64,000 bases of DNA from Algoriphagus sp. NG3 (GCF_034119865.1 NZ_CP139421.1:3658001-3722000); one strand, 5' to 3'. Shown: positions 26,583-35,384, counted from the stretch's first letter. Numbers and translations are program-made. Notes: generated by a model from the letters alone, not told the origin.

Positions 26583-27951
26583 TATAACTAGTTCGATAAA
26601 CAGCTTACAACAACCTCTGAAAAAATTCTGGGAACTTTCCGGAGAAAAAATCAACCTGATCGAATCCTCCTTTGACACAGCGAAGGGAGCTCCAGTTTTC
26701 ACCGAAAAAGGCAAATACGTAACCCGAGGCTGGACAGAATGGACTCAGGGGTTTCAGTATGGATCCGCTATCCTTCAGTTTGATGCCACGGGAGAAGAAG
26801 AGTTTTTGAAAATAGGACGTGATAACACCTTGAACAAAATGGCTCCTCACCTCACACACGTAGGTGTCCATGACCATGGATTTAACAATGTCAGCACTTA
26901 TGGGAACCTCCTTAGATTGATAGAAGAGGGTAAAATAGAAGGTGCGGCATGGGAGAGAAACTTCTACCAGCTTGCCTTGAAAGTAAGTGGTGCAGTGCAA
27001 GCCATGCGATGGACATCAATTCCCAGCGGCGGTTTTATTTATTCTTTTAATGGGCCGCATTCCCTGTTTGTGGACACGATCCGCTCCTGCCGGGCATTGG
27101 TAGTTTCCCATGCTCTGGGACATGTGCTCCAAGGAGAAAATGACCGTAGAACTTCCCTGATCCAGCGGGCAATACAGCATATCCTGAGCACAGTTCGCTA
27201 TTCAATATTTTACGGAAACGGAAGGGATTCTTACGACTTGTCTGGCAGAACTGCCCATGAGATCATCTTCAACACCAATGATGGGAATTATCGCTGCCCG
27301 AATTCACAGCAAGGTTATACCGGTTTCAGCACCTGGACAAGGGGGTTGGCATGGGCGATTTGCGGCCTTGGGGAAACACTCGAGATTTTAGATCAAATCG
27401 ATGAAAGCGATTACACTGAAATCATTTCGAAAGTAGACTTGATCAAAGAGCTCTCAGAAGCGGCCACTGCTACTGCGGATTTCTATCTGGCAAACACCCC
27501 TACCGATGGCATTCCCTATTGGGATACCGGAGCACCAAATTTTCATAAAATGGGAGACTATCTCAATGCGAAATCAGATCCATTCAATGCTTATGAGCCA
27601 ATAGATTCTTCCGCTGCCTGCATCGCTGCGCAGGGTTTTATCAGAATTGGCCATTGGATGGAAAAAGTAAACCATGAGCTTTCAGAAAAGTATATCCACG
27701 CAGGGATTCAGATAGCGGGCAACCTATTTTCCGAACCCTATTTATCCACTGCCTCTTCGCATCAAGGATTAATTTTGCACTCAATCTACCACCAGCCAAA
27801 TGGTTGGGATTACCGCCCAGCTCCAGATAAAGCTCCCTATGGAGAATCATGCATGTGGGGGGACTATCATGCGAGAGAACTGGCCTTGCTACTTCAGCGG
27901 ATGGCAAAAGGTGAAACTTATTATAGTTATCTTAATTGTGTAGGCTCATGA
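26572..27951 (+). CDS. Glycoside hydrolase family 88-like unsaturated glucuronyl hydrolase, cytoplasmic
   Basis: 459 aa, no signal peptide. It is an alpha/alpha barrel with 'GVHDHGFNNVSTYGNLLRL' (D101, matching the Asp of H-D-x-G-F in UGL enzymes) and 'SLFVDTIRSCRALVVSHALG' (D168, the second catalytic Asp). Other landmarks are 'QGYTGFSTWTRGLAWAICGL', 'IPYWDTGAPN' with 'DSSAACIAAQGF', and 'HQGLILHSIYHQPNGWDYRP'. Family members hydrate the 4,5-unsaturated uronate left by polysaccharide lyases, releasing a keto-sugar acid. The start overlaps the symporter by 11 bp and the end overlaps the OYE gene by 4 bp, so it is translationally coupled. The exact sugar is unknown. Confidence 0.85.
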   Translation: MKLDITSSINSLQQPLKKFWELSGEKINLIESSFDTAKGAPVFTEKGKYVTRGWTEWTQGFQYGSAILQFDATGEEEFLKIGRDNTLNKMAPHLTHVGVHDHGFNNVSTYGNLLRLIEEGKIEGAAWERNFYQLALKVSGAVQAMRWTSIPSGGFIYSFNGPHSLFVDTIRSCRALVVSHALGHVLQGENDRRTSLIQRAIQHILSTVRYSIFYGNGRDSYDLSGRTAHEIIFNTNDGNYRCPNSQQGYTGFSTWTRGLAWAICGLGETLEILDQIDESDYTEIISKVDLIKELSEAATATADFYLANTPTDGIPYWDTGAPNFHKMGDYLNAKSDPFNAYEPIDSSAACIAAQGFIRIGHWMEKVNHELSEKYIHAGIQIAGNLFSEPYLSTASSHQGLILHSIYHQPNGWDYRPAPDKAPYGESCMWGDYHARELALLLQRMAKGETYYSYLNCVGS

Positions 27952-29393
27952 GCACAGGAAAATACAAACCCCAATATCCGAGAATAGCCCAGCTGAAAAC
28001 CGCTGAAAATCTTCGTGACCATCTGGCAAAGGAAGGCATTATACTGAACTTTGATGAAGAGCTAAAAACAGGCGAGAACTCACCTTTCACCAAGGCACAT
28101 ACCACAAGGGCTGGAAACAAAATAGGAAATGCGTTTTGCATACTTCCTATGGAAGGATGGGATGGAACCACCGACGGCAAACCGACTGAACTTACCCGTA
28201 GACGCTGGAAAAACTTTGCAATCAGCGGAGCAAAATTGCTTTGGGGCTGCGAAGCCGTAGCCGTTCAGCCGGACGGAAGAGCCAATCCCAACCAACTTAT
28301 GATCAATGATAAAAATCTTCGTGATTTTGAGGCCTTGTATCAGATGGTGGAGCGTGAGCATCAGAACGCCTTTGGAAATTCTGAGGATTTGCTCACAGGG
28401 CTACAGCTCACGCATTCAGGCAGATTATGCAAGCCTGAAAGCAAAACCAAAATGGCTCCAAAGATTCTTTATTCACATCCGGTATTGAACAAAAAGTTTG
28501 GACTGGTAGAGGATTATCCGCTGATGACAGATGGAGAAATATCCGAGTTGATCGATTCTTATGTAGCAGCTGCGGTTCGTGCGCAGAAAACAGGGTACAA
28601 ATTTGTAGATATCAAACACTGCCACGGTTATTTGGGGCATGAGTTTCTGAGCGCTTACGAACGTGAGGGGCGATATGGCAAGTCTATCGAAAACAGAACC
28701 CGGTTTATCCGGGAGATCGTCTCCGGAATAAGGACTGAGGCGCCCGGACTGGAGATCGGCGTACGGATGAGTATTTTCGACTGGGTCCCTTTCAAGCAAG
28801 GTGAAGATGGCAAAGGAATTCCGGCAGCGGAAAGCCCTTACCCTTTTGCTTTTGGGGGAAATGAATCAGGAATTGGAGAGAACCTCAATGAATCCTTTGA
28901 ATTCCTGAAAGAGCTAGAGAAACTCGATATAGAGCTACTCTGCACTACTGCCGGGAGCCCTTACTACAATCCGCACATCCAGCGTCCTGCACTATTCCCT
29001 CCCTCCGATGGATATATGCCTCCGGAAGACCCACTTCATGGTGTGGCCAGACAGATTGAGGCTGTGGCAAAAGTTAAAAAAGCTTTTCCAAATTTCTACA
29101 CTGTAGGATCAGCGTATTCTTATCTGCAGGAATGGCTTCCAAGTGTGGCTCAAAACGTGTTAGAATCAGGAAAAGCTGATTCTATAGGTTTGGGCAGAAT
29201 GGTTCTCAGCTATCCGGAATTGCCTGCAGACGTGCTGGCGGGAGAGCCTATGAAGCGGGGCAAAATCTGCCGGACTTTCTCAGATTGCACAACAGCTCCC
29301 AGAAACGGCATGATTTCAGGATGCTTCCCTTTAGATCCTTTTTACAAGAAAATGGAAATCCACGAAACACTTAAAACCATCAAAGCATCATGA
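27948..29393 (+). CDS. Old Yellow Enzyme-like NADH:flavin oxidoreductase
   Basis: 481 aa from ATG 27948, which overlaps the GH88 stop (ATGA); an earlier in-frame ATG at 27936 is less likely. It is a TIM-barrel FMN enzyme: 'NAFCILPMEGWDGTTDGKPT' at the first strands, 'KLLWGCEAVAVQPDGRANPN', 'LTGLQLTHSGRLCKPESK', and 'DIKHCHGYLGHEFLSAYERE' followed by 'RYGKSIENRTRFIREIV' (the H-G-Y-L-x-x-x-F-L-S and G-S-x-E-N-R region). 'ADSIGLGRMVLSYPELPADV' is the phosphate-binding end. The usual HGAHGYL reads KHCHGYL, and C-terminal Cys residues are present ('GKICRTFSDCTTAP'), where related 2,4-dienoyl-CoA-type enzymes bind an FeS cluster. In this operon it likely reduces a sugar-derived enone. Confidence 0.86.
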   Translation: MSTGKYKPQYPRIAQLKTAENLRDHLAKEGIILNFDEELKTGENSPFTKAHTTRAGNKIGNAFCILPMEGWDGTTDGKPTELTRRRWKNFAISGAKLLWGCEAVAVQPDGRANPNQLMINDKNLRDFEALYQMVEREHQNAFGNSEDLLTGLQLTHSGRLCKPESKTKMAPKILYSHPVLNKKFGLVEDYPLMTDGEISELIDSYVAAAVRAQKTGYKFVDIKHCHGYLGHEFLSAYEREGRYGKSIENRTRFIREIVSGIRTEAPGLEIGVRMSIFDWVPFKQGEDGKGIPAAESPYPFAFGGNESGIGENLNESFEFLKELEKLDIELLCTTAGSPYYNPHIQRPALFPPSDGYMPPEDPLHGVARQIEAVAKVKKAFPNFYTVGSAYSYLQEWLPSVAQNVLESGKADSIGLGRMVLSYPELPADVLAGEPMKRGKICRTFSDCTTAPRNGMISGCFPLDPFYKKMEIHETLKTIKAS

Positions 29394-30160
29394 GTAAAGT
29401 AGCATTAGTAACAGGAGGTTCACGTGGTATTGGACTTGGAATTGCCCGTAAACTGGCTGAAGAAGGTATAGCCCTGGCGATAAATGGTGTCAGGGATGAA
29501 GAGAGCGCAAGTGCAGCTCTGGATGAGTTGAGAAGCTTAGGCGTTCGGGTAGCCTATTTGCAGGGCAATATTGCAGTAAAAGAAGACCGGGAAGCAATCC
29601 TTGAGGGGCTAAAATCCAAGTTCGGCAAAATCGATATTCTCGTAAACAACGCTGGAGTCGCTCCCAGAACGAGAAATGATCTCTTCGATATCTCAGAAGA
29701 AGATTATGATCATCTGATGGACATCAATCAGAAAGGCACTTTCTTCCTCACTCAGGGGATCGCAAAATGGATGGCGGCCCTAAAAACAGAAACACCAGAA
29801 GCCGAGCTATCTATAGTAAACATCACTTCTATTTCCGCCACTGTAGCTTCCAAGATTCGGGCTTCCTACTGTATGTCTAAAGCCTCTCTTTCTATGTTCT
29901 CCAAGGTCTTGGCGGTAAAAATGGCGGAATTTGGCATTCCCGTCTATGAAATCCAGCCAGGTGTGATAGAGACCGATATGATAGAAAAAGTAAGAGAAAC
30001 CTACCATCAAGGGGTAAAGAGTGGGATGACGCTTGAACCACGCATGGGTATGCCTGAAGACATAGGTAAAGTGGTGGCAGCCTTGGTCAGAGGAGACTTA
30101 CCCTACTCCACAGGTCAGGTGCTTACAGTGGATGGCGGGATGACTATTGCGAGGATGTAG
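29390..30160 (+). CDS. Short-chain dehydrogenase/reductase (FabG-like) of the sugar operon
   Basis: 256-aa classical SDR. 'KVALVTGGSRGIGLGIARKL' (TG-x3-GIG NAD(P) site), 'IDILVNNAGVAP' (NNAG), catalytic Ser in 'IVNITSISA' and Y-x-x-x-K in 'RASYCMSKASLSMFSK', ending 'STGQVLTVDGGM'. The start overlaps the OYE gene by 4 bp (ATGA), making it the last of five coupled genes. By context it interconverts a keto-sugar acid and its alcohol (KduD-like role), not fatty acids. Confidence 0.93.
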   Translation: MSKVALVTGGSRGIGLGIARKLAEEGIALAINGVRDEESASAALDELRSLGVRVAYLQGNIAVKEDREAILEGLKSKFGKIDILVNNAGVAPRTRNDLFDISEEDYDHLMDINQKGTFFLTQGIAKWMAALKTETPEAELSIVNITSISATVASKIRASYCMSKASLSMFSKVLAVKMAEFGIPVYEIQPGVIETDMIEKVRETYHQGVKSGMTLEPRMGMPEDIGKVVAALVRGDLPYSTGQVLTVDGGMTIARM

Positions 30161-30236
30161 ATGTGATTTTTCATTAAAATGAACATCATCAATATTATTT
30201 CGTAGATTTTCTTATCTGAGTTTACGACATTTAGCT

Positions 30237-30458
30237 ATGGAATTCATCAAGTACATCGAAATCAATCCATCCAAAAGATTTGGTCAACCATCAATCATCG
30301 GCACTAGAATTTCGGTAGCAGATGTTTTAAATTGGTTGGCAAGTGGGATGTCTAAAGAAGAAATTATTTCCGATTTCCCTGAATTATCCTTGGAAAGCAT
30401 TAATGCGTGTCTGTTTTTTGCGGCAACTAGAGAAAAGCAACTCGGAATTGCCTCATGA
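30237..30458 (+). CDS. DUF433 antitoxin
   Basis: 73 aa. 'FGQPSIIGTRISVADVLNWL' and 'MSKEEIISDFPELSLESINA' are the DUF433 signature (G-x-P-x-I-x-G-T-R-I, winged-helix-like). It is the antitoxin half of a type II-like pair: the next gene (DUF5615) overlaps it by 4 bp. Gene order antitoxin-toxin is usual. It sits 76 bp after the sugar-operon SDR. Confidence 0.9.
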   Translation: MEFIKYIEINPSKRFGQPSIIGTRISVADVLNWLASGMSKEEIISDFPELSLESINACLFFAATREKQLGIAS

Positions 30459-30793
30459 GGCTTCTGTTTGATCAGAACATATCCTACAAAATAGTCCGAA
30501 AACTCTCGGACATTTATCCAGATGCGAAACAGGTAAGAGAATTAGGTATTGAAGATTTTACGGATAAAGAAATTTGGCAATTCGCCAAACGTGAAAATTA
30601 CATTATTGTCACATTTGATGCGGATTTTTATCATTTCTCTCTTGTATGGAATCATCCGCCAAAAATCATCTGGATTCGTTCTATTCAACAAACCACAATC
30701 GTAATTGAATCTTTATTGAGACATCATTTGAAAGATATCAATCTTTTTAATATTGACAGTTCTCTATCTTGTCTAGAGTTAATTGGAAAATAA
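30455..30793 (+). CDS. DUF5615 PIN-like toxin
   Basis: 112 aa. 'MRLLFDQNISYKIVRKLSDI' with the early Asp, 'ARELGIEDFTDKEI'-like segment (here 'VRELGIEDFTDKEIWQFAKR') and 'YIIVTFDADFYHFSLVW' (Asp pair) are hallmarks of the Mut7-C/DUF5615 PIN-like family, predicted ribonucleases. Translation is coupled to the DUF433 antitoxin. The pair interrupts an otherwise carbohydrate-related block, suggesting acquisition. Confidence 0.9.
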   Translation: MRLLFDQNISYKIVRKLSDIYPDAKQVRELGIEDFTDKEIWQFAKRENYIIVTFDADFYHFSLVWNHPPKIIWIRSIQQTTIVIESLLRHHLKDINLFNIDSSLSCLELIGK

Positions 30794-30859
30794 AAAAAAA
30801 TCAGTGCATACGCTTAAATGAGTTTATTCCTATTCTCGCCTTTTTAGATTTCAAAACCC

Positions 30860-31963
30860 ATGAAAACCCAGCTTCTTTTCATTTTCTTTATTTTGATTCT
30901 TCTTAGCTCCCATACTTTTGCGCAGCAGAAGCGTACCAAAATCGGGGTGGCCGGACTGACTCACGGACATGTAGGCTGGATACTTAATGCAAAAGACCGA
31001 GCTGACTTGGAGATCGTTGGAATAGCGGAGCCGAACCGGGAATTAGCCAAAAGGCTAACCGAGCAGCATGGGTTATCTATGGAGTTGGTCTTTGATTCGG
31101 TCGAAGAAATGCTGGAAAAAACCAAACCTGAAGCCGTCACAGCTTTTGGAAATATCTATGATCACTTGGCTGTAGTAGAGGCATGTGCTCCCAGAGGCAT
31201 ACATGTGATGGTGGAAAAGCCATTGGCTGTAAGTCTCGAACACGCCATGAAAATGAAGATGCTGGCAGAACAGCACAACATCCACTTAATCACCAACTAT
31301 GAGACCACATGGTACCCCAGCACGTTCAAAGCCCGTGAAATACTTCAAAATGGTGAAGTGGGTGACCTGCGTAAAGTGGTGGTGAGAGACGGACATCGCG
31401 GTCCAAAAAAAATAGGTGTAGGCGAAGAGTTCTTGGAATGGCTGACAGATCCTAAGCTAAATGGTGGCGGGGCAATTATAGATTTTGGCTGCTATGGAGC
31501 AAACTTGGCCACTTGGCTACAATCCGGAAAACGGCCAAAATCAGTAACAGCAGTCACTCAGCAACTTCAGCCTGAAAACAATCCGAAAGTGGATGATGAA
31601 GCTACAATTATCCTAAATTATGAGGATTCGCAAGCAATCATCCAGGCTTCTTGGAACTGGCCTATAGGAAGAAAAGACATGGAAATCTACGGCTTGACCG
31701 GAGCTATCTATGCGGACAATCCCACAGATGTGCGCGTTCTCCATGCAGAAGGGTATTCCGGTTTTGAAGAAAGTGAATATAAGTTAGAATATACAAATTC
31801 TCCATTCGAAGATCCATTCACGCTTTTTTTGGATGTTATCAATGGTAATCTCGTTCTCGATGACTACGCCCTTCCTTCACTTGAGAATAATATGATCGTA
31901 GTGGAAATTTTATCCGCAGCAGTGGAAAGTGCCAAGACTGGAAAGACGGTTTACTTGAAGTAA
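30860..31963 (+). CDS. Exported Gfo/Idh/MocA-family oxidoreductase
   Basis: 367 aa. The N-terminal Sec signal 'FIFFILILLSSHTFAQQ' (cleavage after SHTFA) is followed directly by the Rossmann fold 'TKIGVAGLTHGHVGWILNAK' (dinucleotide loop G-L-T-H-G-H-V-G). The family signature 'HVMVEKPLAVSLEHAMKMK' (E-K-P) and a C-terminal domain with 'GGGAIIDFGCYGANLATWLQ' are present. Periplasmic Gfo/Idh enzymes of Bacteroidota oxidise the 3-OH of glycosides with a tightly held NAD(P). No Tat RR motif is visible, which is odd for a cofactor enzyme. The convergent DUF1080 gene downstream supports a 3-keto-glycoside role. Confidence 0.88.
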   Translation: MKTQLLFIFFILILLSSHTFAQQKRTKIGVAGLTHGHVGWILNAKDRADLEIVGIAEPNRELAKRLTEQHGLSMELVFDSVEEMLEKTKPEAVTAFGNIYDHLAVVEACAPRGIHVMVEKPLAVSLEHAMKMKMLAEQHNIHLITNYETTWYPSTFKAREILQNGEVGDLRKVVVRDGHRGPKKIGVGEEFLEWLTDPKLNGGGAIIDFGCYGANLATWLQSGKRPKSVTAVTQQLQPENNPKVDDEATIILNYEDSQAIIQASWNWPIGRKDMEIYGLTGAIYADNPTDVRVLHAEGYSGFEESEYKLEYTNSPFEDPFTLFLDVINGNLVLDDYALPSLENNMIVVEILSAAVESAKTGKTVYLK

Positions 31964-32304
31964 GTAGAAGAGGGAAGCTCGATGACTGAAGTGGTGTTGT
32001 GCTAAGCATTAACGCGTATTTCACACATAACTTCTCCAAAGGCACCAATATTTTAATGTGAAAATAGTTGTTGGCACTAAAATTTAATGTCAGATTCGTA
32101 TATTAACATTAAAATAAACAAAATTTAAGGTTAGATAATGGCATACCTGGTTAACCCGAATAGGAACCAAACCTTGGAAAAATCTTCCTGAACTACCTTC
32201 AGAACTTGCCTAACGGCAGTCAGATTCCACCTCATATGGGCACTCTTTCGCTATACGCCCACATGTTAAGAGCCGTTTGCGAAGGCACTAACGGCGGCAA
32301 TAGA
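31964..32304. other. Gene-free interval
   Basis: Left part of the 448-bp gap between the convergent Gfo/Idh and DUF1080 genes. AT-rich with no ORF, promoter or clear terminator recognised; the right part holds the inverted repeat at 32305-32388. Confidence 0.4.
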
Positions 32305-32388
32305 AGTATCAAGAGCCTAACTCATATAAACTCCGCTCTAAATTCTTGGCTCCAGCATCTTGGCTCTTGTTTCTGAAATCTTGATACT
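32305..32388. repeat. Composite inverted repeat
   Basis: AGTATCAAGAGCC (32305-32317) is matched in inverse by GGCTCTTG (32362-32369) and TCTTGATACT (32379-32388), so the segment can fold in two alternative ways. It lies just past the end of the DUF1080 gene and may serve as a terminator-like structure or be an intergenic repeat family. Confidence 0.5.
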
Positions 32389-32411
32389 TATGTCTAGCTA
32401 CTTGCAACTCC

Positions 32412-33215
32412 CTACAATTCCTTAATCTTCAAATCCTTAAAAACCACTCCCTGCCCTTCACTCTGCAAGCCTATATATCCCTGTGTAAGCGGCGTGCCAT
32501 CCACTTTGTATTTAGGGTCAAAATTAGCAGCTACTCCACCTCCGACCTGAGGTTTGCTGTATTGCAAAACTGTGTCTCCATTCACCATATGGATGACCAA
32601 TGAATCGCCATACACGATCAGATCTGCTTTCACCCATTCATCCCATTTGAAAGTCGGAGATGTAGAATTGATGCAATGCCGAGGGTCTATTTTCCCTTCG
32701 AAAAACACATCTGTTCCAGGAGAACACATATTCCCTGTAGGTCTGGGCACTCCCTCTTCCTCTTCCGCAAGCATTTGCCATTCCACAGAAATAGGCCAAT
32801 CCTGTTCTTTTAGGATTGTCTCCGGTGCTTGGGAGTGGAACATCACTCCACTGTTTCGATAGGTGTAACTTGCGGCATCTTCCAACCACTGGTCTGTGAA
32901 TCTATATTCCCACGTCATGTGGAAGGATGAAAAGGGCTTCTCATAAAATAGATGACCATATCGGTCATTAAACCCCTCATTATAATCATCATAATTTACA
33001 GCTATGACTCCATCTTCTACACGGAAGGTGTTTTGGTAGTTGTCACCTGTTTCATGATGATAAATTTTAGGGATCCATCCATCCAGGTTCTCCCCATTGA
33101 ACATATCGATCCATTCGGATTTGGAAGCTTCTACTAGTTGGACTTCTTTTTTCTCAGAATTACAGGAAATAAGAACATTCCCTAAAATGGCTGCCAGCAG
33201 TAATTTCTTATACAT
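32412..33215 (-). CDS. DUF1080 lipoprotein (3-keto-disaccharide hydrolase-like)
   Basis: 267 aa. 'KKLLLAAILGNVLISCNSEK' is a lipobox signal. The DUF1080 sandwich follows: 'WIDMFNGENLDGWIPKIYHH', 'YEKPFSSFHMTWEYRFTDQW', 'NSGVMFHSQAPETIL' and 'ISVEWQMLAEEEEGVPRPTG', ending 'QGYIGLQSEGQGVVFKDLKI'. It differs from the 222-aa copy at 13943 and is anchored to the membrane. Convergent with the exported Gfo/Idh/MocA gene. The pair would oxidise then cleave a glycoside in the periplasm, as described for Bacteroides systems. Confidence 0.87.
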   Translation of the reverse strand: MYKKLLLAAILGNVLISCNSEKKEVQLVEASKSEWIDMFNGENLDGWIPKIYHHETGDNYQNTFRVEDGVIAVNYDDYNEGFNDRYGHLFYEKPFSSFHMTWEYRFTDQWLEDAASYTYRNSGVMFHSQAPETILKEQDWPISVEWQMLAEEEEGVPRPTGNMCSPGTDVFFEGKIDPRHCINSTSPTFKWDEWVKADLIVYGDSLVIHMVNGDTVLQYSKPQVGGGVAANFDPKYKVDGTPLTQGYIGLQSEGQGVVFKDLKIKEL

Positions 33216-33295
33216 AGGGTAAAAGTTGAATAAAAAGATGAAGAGTAAGATAAGGAATTATTCACTTTCAGCCACAGGCATAAGATGGGGAGGGC

Positions 33296-34198
33296 TTAAT
33301 TAAGTGATGTTTGGCAGGCAGTAAATGACTCCCCCACAAGAAACTTGAATGCATGTTTCTCTATTTTGACAGAGACCTGGGAAGGGCTTTTCATTATTTC
33401 CCCATCAATCTGAAATTCTGCCCCTTCTAAGTTGCTGATTTCACATTTCGAAACACTCCAGGATTTTATTCCCTCCACTTCGTCCAAGTCCCCCGTCATA
33501 AATGCCAGTGTCATTTTCAGGTAATGTTCAGCAGTCTCGGGATTGATTGCAATCACTTCAAACTTACCATCATCCATTACACCTTTACAATTCACTACTG
33601 CACCTGTCCCATACCTGTCCCCATTGGCAATGACTACCATCTTAGCTGTTAAGTCAATAATCTCATTCTCTATTTTCAACTTAAATTTCATGGAATCGGT
33701 ACCGAAAATCTCCCCGAAGGAATGCTTCACGTACCCTAGCATTCCTCTGGATTCGTCCTGCTCAAACTTTTGAATCAGATTGGCATTTATACCGAAATCG
33801 GCTAAATGAAGGCAAATTTCACCATTAATGTTAATAGAATCTATGTCCTGCACTTTAAACCTTCGGATCACTTCCCAAGAATCTTCTAAGGTGCCGATCC
33901 CCATACATTTGGCAAGGCCATTTGCAGAACCAAGAGGAATGATAGCTATAGGAATTGATGGTCCCTCCATACTAGCAGCCACCAATTTCACCGTTCCATC
34001 CCCGCCAGCAGCGATAACTAAATCAGGATTGAGATTTTGGATTTGCTGCTGGATGCTCTTATGATCATCTGCTCCGGAAGTTTCATATAGGTGAACTGAA
34101 TAATCACCGAGTTTCTCCTCGATCATTTCGTCCAATTCTTCTCTGTCCAACCCGTTATCTCCAGATATAGGGTTATATACAAATAAGCAGGTCAGCAT
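33296..34198 (-). CDS. Diacylglycerol kinase-family lipid kinase
   Basis: 300 aa. 'LFVYNPISGDNGLD' (N-P-x-S-G, residues 9-13) and 'VIAAGGDGTVKLVAAS' (G-G-D-G-T, 65-69) are the nucleotide-binding motifs of DgkB/LCB5-type kinases. 'IPIAIIPLGSANGLAKCMGI' is the G-S-A-N-x-x-A-K/R loop. 'MVVIANGDRYGTGAVVNCKG' is the C-terminal beta-sandwich. Phosphorylates diacylglycerol or a related lipid at the inner membrane. It starts 5 bp after the App1-type phosphatase, which catalyses the reverse type of reaction. Confidence 0.92.
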   Translation of the reverse strand: MLTCLFVYNPISGDNGLDREELDEMIEEKLGDYSVHLYETSGADDHKSIQQQIQNLNPDLVIAAGGDGTVKLVAASMEGPSIPIAIIPLGSANGLAKCMGIGTLEDSWEVIRRFKVQDIDSININGEICLHLADFGINANLIQKFEQDESRGMLGYVKHSFGEIFGTDSMKFKLKIENEIIDLTAKMVVIANGDRYGTGAVVNCKGVMDDGKFEVIAINPETAEHYLKMTLAFMTGDLDEVEGIKSWSVSKCEISNLEGAEFQIDGEIMKSPSQVSVKIEKHAFKFLVGESFTACQTSLN

Positions 34199-34203
34199 AG
34201 GCC

Positions 34204-35166
34204 TTAAATTATCATTTCCTTAATAGCAATAGCCGTTGCTTCATCGGAAGTCTCCACAAAATGAAAACGATCCATATTTATAATAGAAGACAGTTTCTCA
34301 CGGCGTTCGGCATCCAATTCATCTACTAATCTGATAAAGACTCCTTTGATCCTATCTGGATGGTTTTCCATTACTTCAGCATAGATTTCAGGATCTTCTT
34401 GGCCGCTATCTCCTATGAGATAAAAAGACATCTGGGGATACATGTTGAATATCAACTCAATTTTCTCAAACTTATGACGGTGATCTCCACCTCCGGATTT
34501 CCACACATTTCTAAGATTGATGTGCTTGTCTTTGAGAAAAAGCGGACCATCGGGAATATGGCGATAACGCAGAAAATCTTTGATCAGATCAAACAATGAC
34601 CAGTCACTACTGGACACATAGAAAATTGGCAGACGCCAATTGTCAGTGAGCTTCTTATAAAACTCAGAAACTCCGGGCAAAGGTCTTCTGGTAAAAGCAT
34701 TTTTGGATACGGAAAGCCAAAACTTTTTCCCTATATCAGTGGAATGCGAGATAATGATCGTATCATCTATATCCGAAATCACTCCCGTGTCTCCCCTATA
34801 TCGAACCACTTCCAAATGAGCCACTGGAGACTTTTTACTAGCAGGTTCAAGGACTTGAAAGGTGACAATATCGCTACTATTTTCATTGGGTGGACACTCC
34901 CCAATATGAAGCTCAAAAACCCCATCCTCATCCGTAGATACCACATGGGTTTTATCCTGAAATGAGACCTCTACTTTAGCATTGGGAACGGAGGATCCCG
35001 AATATCTCCTGATTGCAGCAATGATGTTTTTAAGCCAATTGTTGCGTGAAGAAGGCCTTTTTTCTCTGTAGGCTCTGATTACCCTTCCTTTTAAGAAAAC
35101 AACTTCTTCATTTCCGAAGGCGAGAAAAGGTTCAACGGTAATTTTGTCTTGTTTCACTATAGCCAT
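34204..35166 (-). CDS. App1-family (DUF2183) phosphatidate phosphatase-like protein
   Basis: 320 aa. Residues ~20-120 form a beta-rich N-terminal domain. 'TGVISDIDDTIIISHSTDIG' is the HAD-like D-x-D-x-T catalytic motif (D132, D134, T136). 'PIFYVSSSDWSLFDLIKDFL', 'GDHRHKFEKIELIFNMYPQM' and 'FYLIGDSGQEDPEIYAEVME' carry the remaining App1 motifs. Yeast App1 dephosphorylates phosphatidate to diacylglycerol. No signal peptide, so cytoplasmic/peripheral. It is the first gene of an operon with the lipid kinase. Confidence 0.9.
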   Translation of the reverse strand: MAIVKQDKITVEPFLAFGNEEVVFLKGRVIRAYREKRPSSRNNWLKNIIAAIRRYSGSSVPNAKVEVSFQDKTHVVSTDEDGVFELHIGECPPNENSSDIVTFQVLEPASKKSPVAHLEVVRYRGDTGVISDIDDTIIISHSTDIGKKFWLSVSKNAFTRRPLPGVSEFYKKLTDNWRLPIFYVSSSDWSLFDLIKDFLRYRHIPDGPLFLKDKHINLRNVWKSGGGDHRHKFEKIELIFNMYPQMSFYLIGDSGQEDPEIYAEVMENHPDRIKGVFIRLVDELDAERREKLSSIINMDRFHFVETSDEATAIAIKEMII

Positions 35167-35346
35167 TAATAATTCTAACTAGTTGGTTCAGCTAACTGTT
35201 ACAAAAACCAAGCAGGACTGGCTATAAAAAAAATTCATGAAGAAGAATTCACAAACGGATATGAAAAACACTCCACTTTGTAATCCGCGCTGATCTGCGA
35301 CTTTATCTGTGTAAATCTGCGGGAACTATTTTACTCTTTCAGAAAA

Positions 35347-35378
35347 AAGCCCTCTGGACGATGTATTCCAAAGGGCTT
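35347..35378 (-). terminator. Rho-independent terminator after the M42 peptidase
   Basis: Minus-strand stem AAGCCCTTTGGA / TCCAGAGGGCTT (one mismatch) with an 8-nt loop, then TTTTC. It begins 7 bp after the stop codon. Confidence 0.85.
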
Positions 35379-35384
35379 AGTTAA

